Assembly: GCF_001427905.1 (NCBI RefSeq)
Contig: NZ_LMEF01000029.1
Location: 310,001-374,000 of the forward strand
DNA: 64,000 nucleotides
Reading direction: 5' to 3'
Origin: Flavobacterium sp. Root420
Lineage (GTDB): Bacteria > Bacteroidota > Bacteroidia > Flavobacteriales > Flavobacteriaceae
In this document: positions 9,548-18,971 of the stretch, piece by piece
Numbering within the stretch: the first letter of the stretch is position 1
Layout of the letters: the number at the start of each line of letters is the position of its first letter
Notes under the pieces: model-generated
Seen by the model: only the letters and a program-made list of their open reading frames with translations
Database searches by the model: none
What the model was told of the DNA's origin: nothing
Translations under genes and position numbers: made by a program

Positions 9548-9654
9548 CTACCGCTAATATTTGCTACTGGTGATTTTGGCAATTGGCTTAATGGAAAGTT
9601 GGTTTTGTGTTTGTGATGACCAACCTTAACAGGACTCGAACCAAACTAGCTAGG

Positions 9655-9735
9655 GAATACAGGTGTTTAAATTTTTCAAGTAATTTGGAGCAAAATTTAT
9701 CAAACCACAAAAAAGCCTGATAAATTTAGATTTAT
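9655..9735 (+). repeat. Dispersed repeat, copy 1 (partner at 53874-53954)
   Basis: About 80 bases share a recognisable alignment with 53874-53954, best in the block AAAATTTATCAAAC followed by ACAAAAAAGCCTGA. Both copies are direct and both lie next to tRNA-like scraps. Copy 2 ends in an intact hairpin; here the hairpin is interrupted after GATTTAT. Likely the end of a formerly mobile element. Confidence 0.5.
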
Positions 9736-9756
9736 ACCAATATCGTAACAAAATTA

Positions 9757-9785
9757 AAACAACCTATCGGGTTGTTTTTTTGTTT
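9757..9785 (+). terminator. Rho-independent terminator candidate
   Basis: Arms AAACAACC (9757-9764) and GGTTGTTT (9770-9777), a 5-base loop and a T run after it. It lies about 210 bases after the serine hydrolase gene, with debris between. Confidence 0.55.
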
Positions 9786-10438
9786 TATAATGTATTAAAT
9801 CAAAAAAATGGATTCAACCAGACTTGGTGTATCAGATGTTGGTGGAATTAGAAACATGACAAAATAAGGAAAGCAAGATATGCTAATCAAAGATATGTTT
9901 GTAGGTACACAGGAAAACAAGAGTTGAAAATTAAGCTTATCAAACTTATAAACCTTAATGTTGAAGAAAGTATCATTCAATTAGCCAAGAAGGCTTGGGA
10001 TAAGAAAATTGTCATTCAAAAATAAACATGTAAGATTTTTTTGTATTTTAGTCTGAGCTAAAAATATAGCGCAGCGATGCGAATCCAATTAAGATTTTAA
10101 TGGAAAGTGAGCTGTTTTTAGTCCTTGGAATACCTCTTGCATTAAATCGGGTCTTGCCCTTATTTCTGTTTACCATCCAATAGCATTGGGAGCATTTCCT
10201 GCAAGGGGTCAATAGTATTTGCCTGGATTTGCACTGCGCTATTTGCAGGGGCAAGGAACAGAGCGCCCCATAATAGTTATGATCAGCGGGTCAGAAGCAA
10301 AACCAACAGCGCGATCGTTTTTTTGAATCGGTAGTTTAAGACCGTAAAGCATAAGGGGGTATTTTAAAACTCCCTGAAGTTAGGATAGAAAATATAAGGA
10401 TACAATTAATTCGTCCCAATAACTAAAAAAGGATTTAA

Positions 10439-11581
10439 ATGAAAGTAGCTACCGTTTTATTCAAAGAGGATTCGTTTGTAAGGGAAGTAAATGCCGATCA
10501 GCTCAATTTTAGTGATTCAGATCTGGTTTTGGGTTTTGGAGCCAGAGCTCTTTTGGCCGATCAAAAGGTTTTTGACCAGTTAAGGAATAAATTCCCCACT
10601 TCAGAACTGATTCTCTGTTCATCGGCGGGAGAGATCTATGAAAATGAAGTTTTAGATGATACCATAGCCCTGACGGCCCTTAAATTTTCCAGCACCAGAA
10701 TTAAAAGCTGCCAGGTGGATATAATCGCTTTTGAAAATAGTTTTCTGGCCGGTTGTTCCCTTATTGAAAAATTGGATCAGCAGGACCTCAAAATGGTGCT
10801 GATATTCTCAGACGGGGGCAAGGTAAATGCCAGTGAACTGGTAAAGGGAATGAATACGGTCAAAAAAGAGCACGTTTTAATTGTGGGCGGACTGGCAGGG
10901 GATGCGGCCAAATTTGAAAAGACCCTGGTGGGTTTGAATACCATCCCGGTACAGGGCCAAATTGTGGCGGTTGGTTTTTACGGTCACAAACTAATGGTCT
11001 CCCACGGCTCTTTGGGAGGGTGGGAGAGTTTTGGATTAGAGCGTATCGTGACCAAATCCCAAAGCAATGTTTTATATGAGATTGATGGCAAAAATGTACT
11101 GGATCTGTATAAAATTTATCTGGGCAAATATGCAGAGGAATTACCCGGGTCGGCGCTGCTCTTTCCCTTGTCAATTAAAATGGAGGGCCTTGAGGAACCT
11201 ATTGTTCGGACGATTTTATCCATAGATGAAACCAATCAGACTATGACCTTTGCCGGTGATATTCCACAGGGGAGTAAAGTTCGTTTTATGAAAGCTAATT
11301 TTGACCGGCTAATTGATGCGGCGAGTGGCGCCGCGCTCTCTTGCCTAGAAATAAATAGTTTTACTCCCGCCTTGGCACTTCTGATTAGTTGCGTGGGGCG
11401 AAAATTAATACTGGGAAGCAGGATTGATGAAGAAGTGGAAGCCGTTGGGGAGGTTTTTGGCAATAAGACTATCCTGTGCGGGTTTTATTCCTATGGAGAG
11501 ATCTCGCCCCTTGTGCCCTTTGGGGATTGTATACTGCACAATCAGACCATGACCATTACCTGTATTAATGAAATAGACTAA
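10439..11581 (+). CDS. FIST-domain sensory protein
   Basis: A 380-aa cytoplasmic protein matching the FIST_N (about 25-215) plus FIST_C (about 220-365) pattern: LVLGFGARALL, ELILCSSAGEI, MVLIFSDGGKVNASEL, and HVLIVGGLAGDAA in the N part, and ALLISCVGRKLILGSR...TILCGFYSYGEISP in the C part. FIST proteins sense small ligands, probably amino-acid-like, and are usually joined to signalling outputs. Its stop is one base before the start of a hybrid histidine kinase, so the pair almost certainly works together, with FIST as the input module. No signal peptide or membrane segment is present. Confidence 0.88.
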   Translation: MKVATVLFKEDSFVREVNADQLNFSDSDLVLGFGARALLADQKVFDQLRNKFPTSELILCSSAGEIYENEVLDDTIALTALKFSSTRIKSCQVDIIAFENSFLAGCSLIEKLDQQDLKMVLIFSDGGKVNASELVKGMNTVKKEHVLIVGGLAGDAAKFEKTLVGLNTIPVQGQIVAVGFYGHKLMVSHGSLGGWESFGLERIVTKSQSNVLYEIDGKNVLDLYKIYLGKYAEELPGSALLFPLSIKMEGLEEPIVRTILSIDETNQTMTFAGDIPQGSKVRFMKANFDRLIDAASGAALSCLEINSFTPALALLISCVGRKLILGSRIDEEVEAVGEVFGNKTILCGFYSYGEISPLVPFGDCILHNQTMTITCINEID

Positions 11582-11582
11582 G

Positions 11583-14500
11583 ATGGAGATTCATAAACTT
11601 TTACAGCGGCAGATCAATAAAAACATACCGGGGGATCTTCTGAATAATGCCTCGGTTGTGTCCTTTATCAAAACCGTTAATGATTCCTACCTGGCCTTTG
11701 AGCGGGACAGGCATTTAATGGATCATTCCTTTCAGGAAAGTGAAAAGGAATACAATGAAGTGCATGAGAATTTAAAAAAAGAATATCAATTAAAGCAGCA
11801 ATCCATTTTAAATTTATATGAAAGCCTCCCGGATTGGGACCAGGGCTATGAATCTATTAATGAAAACGAAAAAAGCGATTTGCTTTTTATCTCTAAATAT
11901 GTAAGTGAGCAGATCAATAAAAGAAAGGAAACCGAGAAGAAATTAGGCGAAACCGTCCAATTCTTAAAGACCCTGCTGGGCAACCTGCAGTCGGGCATAC
12001 TGGTTGTGGATAACAGCGATACGATATTGTTTGTGAATCAGTACTTGTGCGATCTGCGCCATATTGAAGCTTCCCCTGAGCAGATGATCGGGGAGAAACC
12101 CGCTAAATTTATGGCAGAGACACCTGCATTATTTAAAGATAGCAAGGGCTATAAGCAAAGGATTTCGGATATTTTACTCCAGCGGGAAATCGTCATAGGG
12201 GAAATACTGGAAACTGTGGAAAATCGTTTTTACGAAAGGGATTATATCCCTATTTTCATTGACCGGGAATGTGTGGGGCATCTCTGGAAAATCACAGATG
12301 TCACCCAGAGGATTATAAGCAAAAATCTACTCAAGCAAAGTGAGGAGCGCAATCGCATTATCATGAATTCTTCCCTAAATGCTATTGTGACCATTGACAT
12401 TACAGGGAAAATAACCTTCTGGAATACCCAGGCTGAAATCATCTTTGGCTGGAGAAAAGAAGAGGTACTAGGCAAAACATTAAACCAGACCATTATCCCT
12501 AAACGCCACAAAGAAGGCCATTCAAAGGGACTCCAGTATTATATGGACAGCGGCAAGGGCCCTATTTTAAACCGGCAAATAGAACTCCCGGCCGTAAACA
12601 GCCAGGGAGAGGAGTTTCCCGTAGAGATTTCCATCATAGCGCTGGAGCAAGATGGCGAAGCGTTTTTTTGCTCCTTTATGCAGGATATTTCCGAGCGAAA
12701 AAAAACAGAAACCAGGCTAAGGGTTCAGGAAGAGAAGTACCGCAATATTATTGCCAATATGAATTTGGGGCTAATCGAGGTGGACAACAATGAAATCATT
12801 CAGTTTGCCAATCAAAGTTTTGCCGATATATCAGGATTTGAACTGGGGGAGCTAATTGGCCTTAACCCCACTAAAACATTTGCCCTTCATGATGTGGAAA
12901 AAATAAATTCCAAGAATAGCCTGCGCGGGAAAGGACTCTCCGATGTTTATCAGATCCAGGTAAAAAATAAAAAGGGAGAGCTCAGATGGTGGGCCATTGG
13001 CGAGGCGCCCAATTATGATGATACCGGAAAGCTGGTGGGCTCCATAGGAATCCACCTGGATATAACCGAGCAAAAACAGATGGAGATCGAACTTGAGCAG
13101 GAAAAAATCAGGGCAGAACAGGCATCCAAGGCCAAGGAAGCCTTTCTGGCCAATATGAGCCATGAGATACGCACTCCACTCAATGGCATAATCGGATTTT
13201 TAAGAGAACTCGAGCGCCAGCACTTAACCGAGCAGCAAAAAAAATATGTAGAGCACAGCTCGGTGGCCTCCAAACATTTGCTATCGATTATAAACAACAT
13301 ACTGGATATCTCTAAAATCGAGGCCGGGGAGATGTCCCTTGAAGAAGAAGATTTTGTTTTTGAGGATGTAATTGCCAATGTTGTGAATGTTCTGGATCCC
13401 CTGGCAAAGAAAAAAGGGCTAAAGCTTATTTCAGAGATTTCCAAAGAGGTACATCGGGTTTTAAAAGGGGATGCTTTAAAACTGGAACAGGTGCTGTTTA
13501 ATTTGGTGGGAAATGCCCTGAAGTTCACCAAGCAGGGTCAAATAGTGTTGCGCTGTAGCCTTGTTGAGCAGACCGGCGTTTTTCAAAAGCTGCAAATCTC
13601 GGTTACCGATACCGGAATAGGAATGCAGCAAAGCTTTGCAGAGAATATCTTCAATAAGTTTTCCCAGGAAGATAAGGCCATTACGCGCAAATTCGGCGGT
13701 ACAGGCCTGGGCATGGCCATCACCCGGGAGCTCATCCAGTTAATGAAGGGTGAAATTACCGTTCAAAGCCAGAAGGATTCAGGCACCAGAATCAGCTTTA
13801 TTATCGATTTGGAAAAAGGAGATTTCTTGGCCATTAAAAAGGTACCCGATGAAATAGAGTTTGATATTTCAGGGATCCGGGTCTTGCTGGTGGAAGATAA
13901 CAGCATCAACCGGATGGTCGCGGTAAATTCCCTGCATTATTTTAATTGTATGGTCACCGAGGCTGCCAATGGGATGGAAGCCATTGAAATCTTAAAAGAT
14001 AAGAACTTTGACATCATACTAATGGATGTGCAGATGCCTGAAATGGACGGTATAGAGGCTACTATAAAAATAAGGGAAGAATTCAAATTGCAAATCCCTA
14101 TCATTGCCCTGACGGCCAGTGCCTTTAAAAGCGAAGTGGATAAATGCAAAACAGCCGGTATGGACGATTATATAGCCAAACCTTTTGAGGAGTTTGCCCT
14201 TATAGAGACCATCTCAAGGAACCTGCATAGAGAGCCCAAAAAACGGCCTGATTCGACTCCTGTAAACTCAGTGGAGAAAGAAAGGCTTTATGATCTGACA
14301 AATCTGCAAAACATCAGCAAAGGAGACCAGGAGTTTACCCGCAAAATGATCCTGACTTTTATAGACCAGATAAATGAGTTACTGCCCCAGGGGGAGGCTG
14401 CCTTAGGCTGTGATGATTTTCTAACCCTGAGCCATCTTGTGCACAGCATCAGGCCCAGTATTGAAATCATGGGGATATTAAGCATCACAGCTCAGGTCAA

Positions 14501-14636
14501 TACTTTGGAGATGCTCAGCCGGGAAGGTGTTGATAAGGAAAGGATCGGCACGGTCTTTTCTCAGGTTAAAAGCATACTGGCTAGCGCCGTTGAGCAGTTG
14601 AAAGAAGAAATTGGTAGGACTGATATAAAACCTTAA
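11583..14636 (+). CDS. Hybrid sensor histidine kinase: three PAS, HisKA, HATPase, receiver, Hpt-like
   Basis: A 1017-aa soluble kinase with no membrane helix. Order: N-terminal helical part (1-120), PAS domains at about 125-240, 255-375 and 385-500, HisKA with His527 in MSHEIRTPLNG, HATPase with N box near Asn644, DTGIG 676-680 and GGTGLG 705-710, receiver with Asp815 in IILMDVQMPEMDG and Lys867 in AKPF, and a C-terminal Hpt-like helical bundle with His954 in HSIRP. The usual HxLKG around the Hpt histidine is altered (Arg-Pro after it), so phosphotransfer by this domain is uncertain. It is coupled to the upstream FIST gene, which should supply the signal. No separate DNA-binding response regulator lies beside it. 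Confidence 0.92.
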   Translation: MEIHKLLQRQINKNIPGDLLNNASVVSFIKTVNDSYLAFERDRHLMDHSFQESEKEYNEVHENLKKEYQLKQQSILNLYESLPDWDQGYESINENEKSDLLFISKYVSEQINKRKETEKKLGETVQFLKTLLGNLQSGILVVDNSDTILFVNQYLCDLRHIEASPEQMIGEKPAKFMAETPALFKDSKGYKQRISDILLQREIVIGEILETVENRFYERDYIPIFIDRECVGHLWKITDVTQRIISKNLLKQSEERNRIIMNSSLNAIVTIDITGKITFWNTQAEIIFGWRKEEVLGKTLNQTIIPKRHKEGHSKGLQYYMDSGKGPILNRQIELPAVNSQGEEFPVEISIIALEQDGEAFFCSFMQDISERKKTETRLRVQEEKYRNIIANMNLGLIEVDNNEIIQFANQSFADISGFELGELIGLNPTKTFALHDVEKINSKNSLRGKGLSDVYQIQVKNKKGELRWWAIGEAPNYDDTGKLVGSIGIHLDITEQKQMEIELEQEKIRAEQASKAKEAFLANMSHEIRTPLNGIIGFLRELERQHLTEQQKKYVEHSSVASKHLLSIINNILDISKIEAGEMSLEEEDFVFEDVIANVVNVLDPLAKKKGLKLISEISKEVHRVLKGDALKLEQVLFNLVGNALKFTKQGQIVLRCSLVEQTGVFQKLQISVTDTGIGMQQSFAENIFNKFSQEDKAITRKFGGTGLGMAITRELIQLMKGEITVQSQKDSGTRISFIIDLEKGDFLAIKKVPDEIEFDISGIRVLLVEDNSINRMVAVNSLHYFNCMVTEAANGMEAIEILKDKNFDIILMDVQMPEMDGIEATIKIREEFKLQIPIIALTASAFKSEVDKCKTAGMDDYIAKPFEEFALIETISRNLHREPKKRPDSTPVNSVEKERLYDLTNLQNISKGDQEFTRKMILTFIDQINELLPQGEAALGCDDFLTLSHLVHSIRPSIEIMGILSITAQVNTLEMLSREGVDKERIGTVFSQVKSILASAVEQLKEEIGRTDIKP

Positions 14637-15580
14637 GAGAAAACCATCATAAAGTCATGTGCATATTTTTTTCACAGCAGACTATGGACCAGGGGCATGC
14701 GGATTTTATTTGGGAAGACTTTGTCATTTGATCCGGCAAACAATAGGGTCCACTTTAAGAAAAAAGTCTTGTCCAAAACCGGGTTTAAAGCCAATTCGTA
14801 CTTTATGTATCTCAATCAACTGAATCTATTAACTGAATCTCTGTTGTCGAAATGGTAATTAATCAAGACAGAAAGATCTCTTTTATGTTAGTATCTTTCT
14901 TCTAAATCCTGAGATAAAAAACATTGTAAATTCTGGAGGATATAAATCCGTAGCAAACCGTAAATGATTCGGTGTCCTGTTTTAAAATTCCTAGTAGTAG
15001 CTCGTGTTTTACTGCGTTGAAAAAAAATACAGCCAATAAACAAGTTAAGTAGTTTAAAGATCGAAATAAAAAATTATATATTCGTGTCTTAAATTTTATC
15101 CAAATGAAAAATCATTTCTTGGGTACTGCTTTATTGACCGTTAATTCTATATAAGCAAATACGAACTTTAATTATAGAAGACAAGCCCGCAATAAGAAAA
15201 GAATTGCAGTGGTTGTTTTCGAAAGAATAATCTTGCTTGTCGGAAGTAACCAGAATTGAATATTTTTAAAGTAAGATACTACAGTGATCAAAATATACTT
15301 ACTTAACTGTTTTTATTTTTGTAACCGCTATATCAGAGGGGCAAATAAATAAAAAATACCAGCATATTGATTCGCTACCTAATACAAATAAAATATTTGA
15401 TGTAATAATGACCCTTAGAGAATTAAAAGAAAACACAAAAAAGATACTGCTATTCCTTAGTTTTATCCCTTGCTGGAATACTATGGATTAAATTATATTT
15501 CAAGAATAAAAAGGGACGATAAAAAGTAACAACCCCCCCCTGTATAAATATCATCTTAAAAGTCAAAAATAGAATTAGAA
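14637..15580. other. Gene-poor stretch with two gene remnants
   Basis: About 940 bases. Two remnants can be read: a signal-peptide-like start at 15104 (MKNHFLGTALLTV, stop after 16 codons), and a frameshifted scrap at 15317-15522 listed separately. A run of eight C residues at 15533-15540 is unusual for this AT-rich DNA. No intact gene was seen. Confidence 0.5.
15317..15522 (+). pseudogene. Remnant of a membrane-anchored sensor/regulator
   Basis: One frame reads VTAISEGQ (end of a signal peptide), KYQHIDSLPNTNKIFDV, then LKENTKKILLFLSFIP, after which a frame change gives GILWIKLYFKNKKGR and a stop. This resembles the start of a periplasmic TPR sensor joined directly to its transmembrane segment, as though the middle was deleted. 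Identification rests on layout only. Confidence 0.3.
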
Positions 15581-16609
15581 ATGAAAATAACACGTCTTGT
15601 ATCTGCTGTTTTTCTGTTGCTTCTTGCCTGCAATAAAAAAGAGAATCCTAAAACTGATGGTTCGGGTTTGGCCGAAAATGCACAGGTTAAAACAGATTCA
15701 ATACAAAAAGAGGAAAACCAGATTCCCAAAGGGCAAAGCATCAATTTGTTTACTCTAACGCCAAGAGGCAGCAGTGATGTTGCTTTTGTTTCCCTCTCGG
15801 ATATTTATCCTGTAAATGATCAAAATGACACCCTTGCCTTGCCTGCTATAGAGAAACTGGGAAAATACGATGCCCAGTATTTTATCTTAGATAGAAATTA
15901 CAGAAAAAGATTTTTATCTAAAACCAATATATCAGAAACCGATTCTGTTTTTGTATTGGATTATGCTAAGAACAAATTGGTTTCCTTTGCTGTGAAAAAC
16001 CTAAAAACCGCTGCCTTATTAAATGCATATTCTTCAGAAGCAGACTGGCCTTATCGCCCCTTTGATTTTATGATTGGATTTGAAATCAGCACTAAATCCT
16101 TAAATGGACTTAGTGACTATTTTAGAGATGCATTAGTATATGTGGGCAAAGAAAATCCATTTTCCAAAGAAGCTCTAAAGCCAATTGTTTGGAAAAGAAT
16201 TGACAGTAAAGAATATCCGTCAAAACCAATGAAAAATGAAGATCGTGCTTTGTTGGAAAATACCCTGGCAGGCAATACCTACCTATTTAAAACAGAAAGT
16301 TATCACTATTTTTTACAAGAATATATAGATACTCATAAGATAATTTATGCAAGACGCCTTTTAGTGGCTGATGCTAAAACTAAAGATATTATAATTGAAA
16401 AGCTCTATAGCCAAAGCGAAGGCACCTCTGCGGCAGCTTTGAATTATCAAGAAGGACAAGATGCAATTTATCAGTGGACAGGAAAACTCTTTAAAAATAA
16501 ACCAACCGTTGTTTTTGGTTTTGAATACATTTCTTTTGGATGCCCCGAAATTTCACTTATTGACAAATCAAACCAAGAGATTTTTCTTCAATGTGATAAT
16601 CGTCATTAA
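15581..16609 (+). CDS. Hypothetical lipoprotein
   Basis: A 342-aa protein with a lipoprotein signal peptide: hydrophobic residues 5-15, then lipobox LLAC with Cys17. The next 35 residues are a Lys/Glu/Asn-rich linker. The remainder is a soluble domain with few cysteines; motifs such as SYHYFLQEYIDTHKIIYARRLLVADAKT are visible but I do not recognise a family. It is isolated, with about 940 bases of debris upstream and 510 bases of empty DNA downstream. Probably attached to the outer membrane. Function unknown. Confidence 0.75.
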   Translation: MKITRLVSAVFLLLLACNKKENPKTDGSGLAENAQVKTDSIQKEENQIPKGQSINLFTLTPRGSSDVAFVSLSDIYPVNDQNDTLALPAIEKLGKYDAQYFILDRNYRKRFLSKTNISETDSVFVLDYAKNKLVSFAVKNLKTAALLNAYSSEADWPYRPFDFMIGFEISTKSLNGLSDYFRDALVYVGKENPFSKEALKPIVWKRIDSKEYPSKPMKNEDRALLENTLAGNTYLFKTESYHYFLQEYIDTHKIIYARRLLVADAKTKDIIIEKLYSQSEGTSAAALNYQEGQDAIYQWTGKLFKNKPTVVFGFEYISFGCPEISLIDKSNQEIFLQCDNRH

Positions 16610-17120
16610 TTAAGATTCTGTAATAAAAAAATACTGCAAATAAAAACTGCCGCCTTAAGAATAAAATTCATTATGGATTTAAAAAAAAAGAGATTAAATT
16701 AAGAATTTGAATGAAATTTTAAAATTAATATATGATTCTATTCAGTCTTAATTGGATAGAAGGAAAGAAGCAAAATTTTCATATAAATTATCATAAATAC
16801 AGCTAAATTGCTTTGGTTATAAAAACTTATAAATAAGGAATAATGAACTAAATAGAAGCTTTGCAAAAGAGCCTGGGCATGATAGGGAATATCATTTAGA
16901 TATTTATTAATCTGTTAATATGCTGACTTATATCCTGTTTGATCTTAAGTCAATCTTAAGTTTGGCAAGGCATTTATTTACTCAACGGATAAAAAAAATA
17001 GTATTTTAGACTAGGGGATCTCTTTTTTGCAAGAAAAAAAAGGTGTATTTGCCTGTTTTTGTTTTTAGTGGCCCACTGTAAGTGTATAAATGGCTTAGTA
17101 TTAACTTATTGCAATAAAGC
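16610..17120. other. Empty AT-rich intergenic stretch
   Basis: About 510 bases between the convergent lipoprotein and DUF262 genes. No open frame, strong hairpin or promoter box was recognised. Confidence 0.5.
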
Positions 17121-18971
17121 TTAAAACACTAATGGTTTTGGACTTTTTTGAGGTTTTAAAATATCTTCTTTGTTTTTTAATTTGTCTATAACGCTTTGAT
17201 AATGATCCATTATTTCCATCTTTCCCCAACTACCTTTTGTATTGGTAATATCATACATTTCTTTTTGCTTTGGAGGCAAGTCATCTCGGTAGTACTTACC
17301 TGAGTTTTCTGTTGCTTTACCAACGGGGCTTTCGTTATTCATTTTTGAATTTAAACTCTTACCCACTAAACATAAATTGCCTAAATTATTTAAAACCAAT
17401 TTGTTCGCTTCATTTTCCATAGATTGTGGTAAATGATGTTCTACAGAATTTCGGTATTTAAATTCAAAATTATATTTTAATGGATATTCAACCCACATTA
17501 AATAATCAATAAAATTTAATAAAAAATGAGGTGTATTTGTTCCTTGGGCGTAATTACTATCCTTAACGATCAAGGCTAACTTTTCATTCCTATCATATGT
17601 ATTAAGAATTAAGGCATCTAATTTGGATAAAAAATCAATAGCGGAAATATTTAAGCTGTTTTGGGGGACAAACCAACTGAGTAACTCCTGGAGCCAATTT
17701 TTATACTTTTTAGTTCTAAAGGTAACTTGCAGCATAGAAAGCGCTTTTATTATTCTTTCTGGATCATCAAAAGTATTTTTAAAATTTATGCGGTTTTGTT
17801 TTTTACTTGCGTAATAATACAGTTCGGGTTTTTTTAATGACCATCTATAGCTATCTTCAGATTTTTCATCTTCAGCAGATTTTATAACAAACCTATCAAA
17901 TACCACTCTATAAAAAAGTAAGCTTTTAATAAAGTCTTTGGTATCTATAACTTTCTCTAGTGCATTAAATACTCCTAGCAAATCATCTCCATTAAGAGGA
18001 ATGTCATATTGAGTACTGTATTTTAATTTAAAAACATGCATTAAAAAGTTTGGAAAATCAATTATAGAATTCAGTTTTTCAACCTCATTGTCATTATCTG
18101 TGCTATCACTTTGAGCATTCATAATAAGGGGCTTCGATAGAATCTCGCTAATTGTTTGAGGTCGATTTATAGCATTTCCATCATCGATTATATCAGAAAG
18201 CTTATAAGTAAATGAATTGTAGTTTGTTCCAAACAACGCGACTCTTTCATTTGGCGGAAAATACTTTTGAACCTGTTGATTCATCTGAGAACACGCATCC
18301 CAAATTTTCGCATATATTTTAAAATACTTAGAGTCTTTTTCCTTTTCAAGAATTCTAGCCTTTAAGATTTCATGTTCTTGCAACTGTTCTCCGCGGTTAT
18401 TCATTACCTCAAAATAATGCGCTACGTCAGTATCATTAGGTATTTCAACTCTAATGAGAATCACTTTAGTGAAAAAGTATTCTTTGAACTCCCTTAAAGA
18501 CTTTTCATCTAAAGTATTTAAAGGGGTTTGCGCTAATTTTTTTGGAGTTACATTAGCGTTTTGAATATAATTTACGGCATCTACAAAATGAGCAATTTTA
18601 TCATCGCTTAGTGCATTTACGATCTTTGTATCCTGGTAATAGTTATTTAGAAATTCTTCTACTTCGGGTCTGGAATCATATTTAAGTTTTGGAGTTGTCA
18701 GCTGATTGTCTAAAAATTTTGCAATTAATGAAATTGTTGTTAAGCGCTGTTGACCATCTATAACTTCAAAATCACCATTTACTCTTTTTAAAACAACTAA
18801 GCTCCCTATATAATAATTAACCTGAGGTATTTTTTTGAAATTTTCATAGATATCTTGCAATAATTGATAGATTTCATTCTCACCCCAAGCAAAATTTCTT
18901 TGATATAAAGGAACTATGTACTGATCATTTAAAATTTGGTTGATATTTTTATCTAAATTTTTATACTCCAT
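17121..18971 (-). CDS. DUF262 + DUF1524 (GmrSD-like) nuclease
   Basis: A 616-aa protein. The N-terminal DUF262 (ParB/Srx-like) domain has VIDGQQRLTT with Asp72-Arg76, preceded by PLYQRNFAWG. The C-terminal DUF1524 HNH-type region has VEHHLPQS (His512, His513) followed by NNLGNLCLVGKSLNSKMNN. This is the domain pair of GmrSD and related type IV restriction or phosphorothioation-dependent nucleases, which use nucleotide hydrolysis to control cleavage of modified DNA. Its start overlaps the upstream DUF262 gene by 11 bases, implying coupled translation and a two-component system. The target modification cannot be told from sequence. Confidence 0.87.
   Translation of the reverse strand: MEYKNLDKNINQILNDQYIVPLYQRNFAWGENEIYQLLQDIYENFKKIPQVNYYIGSLVVLKRVNGDFEVIDGQQRLTTISLIAKFLDNQLTTPKLKYDSRPEVEEFLNNYYQDTKIVNALSDDKIAHFVDAVNYIQNANVTPKKLAQTPLNTLDEKSLREFKEYFFTKVILIRVEIPNDTDVAHYFEVMNNRGEQLQEHEILKARILEKEKDSKYFKIYAKIWDACSQMNQQVQKYFPPNERVALFGTNYNSFTYKLSDIIDDGNAINRPQTISEILSKPLIMNAQSDSTDNDNEVEKLNSIIDFPNFLMHVFKLKYSTQYDIPLNGDDLLGVFNALEKVIDTKDFIKSLLFYRVVFDRFVIKSAEDEKSEDSYRWSLKKPELYYYASKKQNRINFKNTFDDPERIIKALSMLQVTFRTKKYKNWLQELLSWFVPQNSLNISAIDFLSKLDALILNTYDRNEKLALIVKDSNYAQGTNTPHFLLNFIDYLMWVEYPLKYNFEFKYRNSVEHHLPQSMENEANKLVLNNLGNLCLVGKSLNSKMNNESPVGKATENSGKYYRDDLPPKQKEMYDITNTKGSWGKMEIMDHYQSVIDKLKNKEDILKPQKSPKPLVF

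Larger units (their letters stand above)
9548..10438. other. Gene-poor stretch with debris
   Basis: Nearly 900 bases without a supported gene. It contains a tRNA-3'-like scrap (ACTCGAACC near 9637), an approximately 80-bp segment shared with 53874-53954, a hairpin terminator at 9757-9785, and short open stretches at 9850-10022 and 10048-10254 that match nothing I recognise. It looks like the remains of one or more inserted elements. Confidence 0.5.

Noticed and set aside
9600..9650. tRNA gene
   Set aside because: ACTCGAACC resembles a T-arm on the minus strand, but no acceptor or anticodon stem could be built.
10048..10254. 68-aa minus-strand frame with CRKCSQC
   Set aside because: No upstream promoter, family or neighbour context; likely chance frame in debris.
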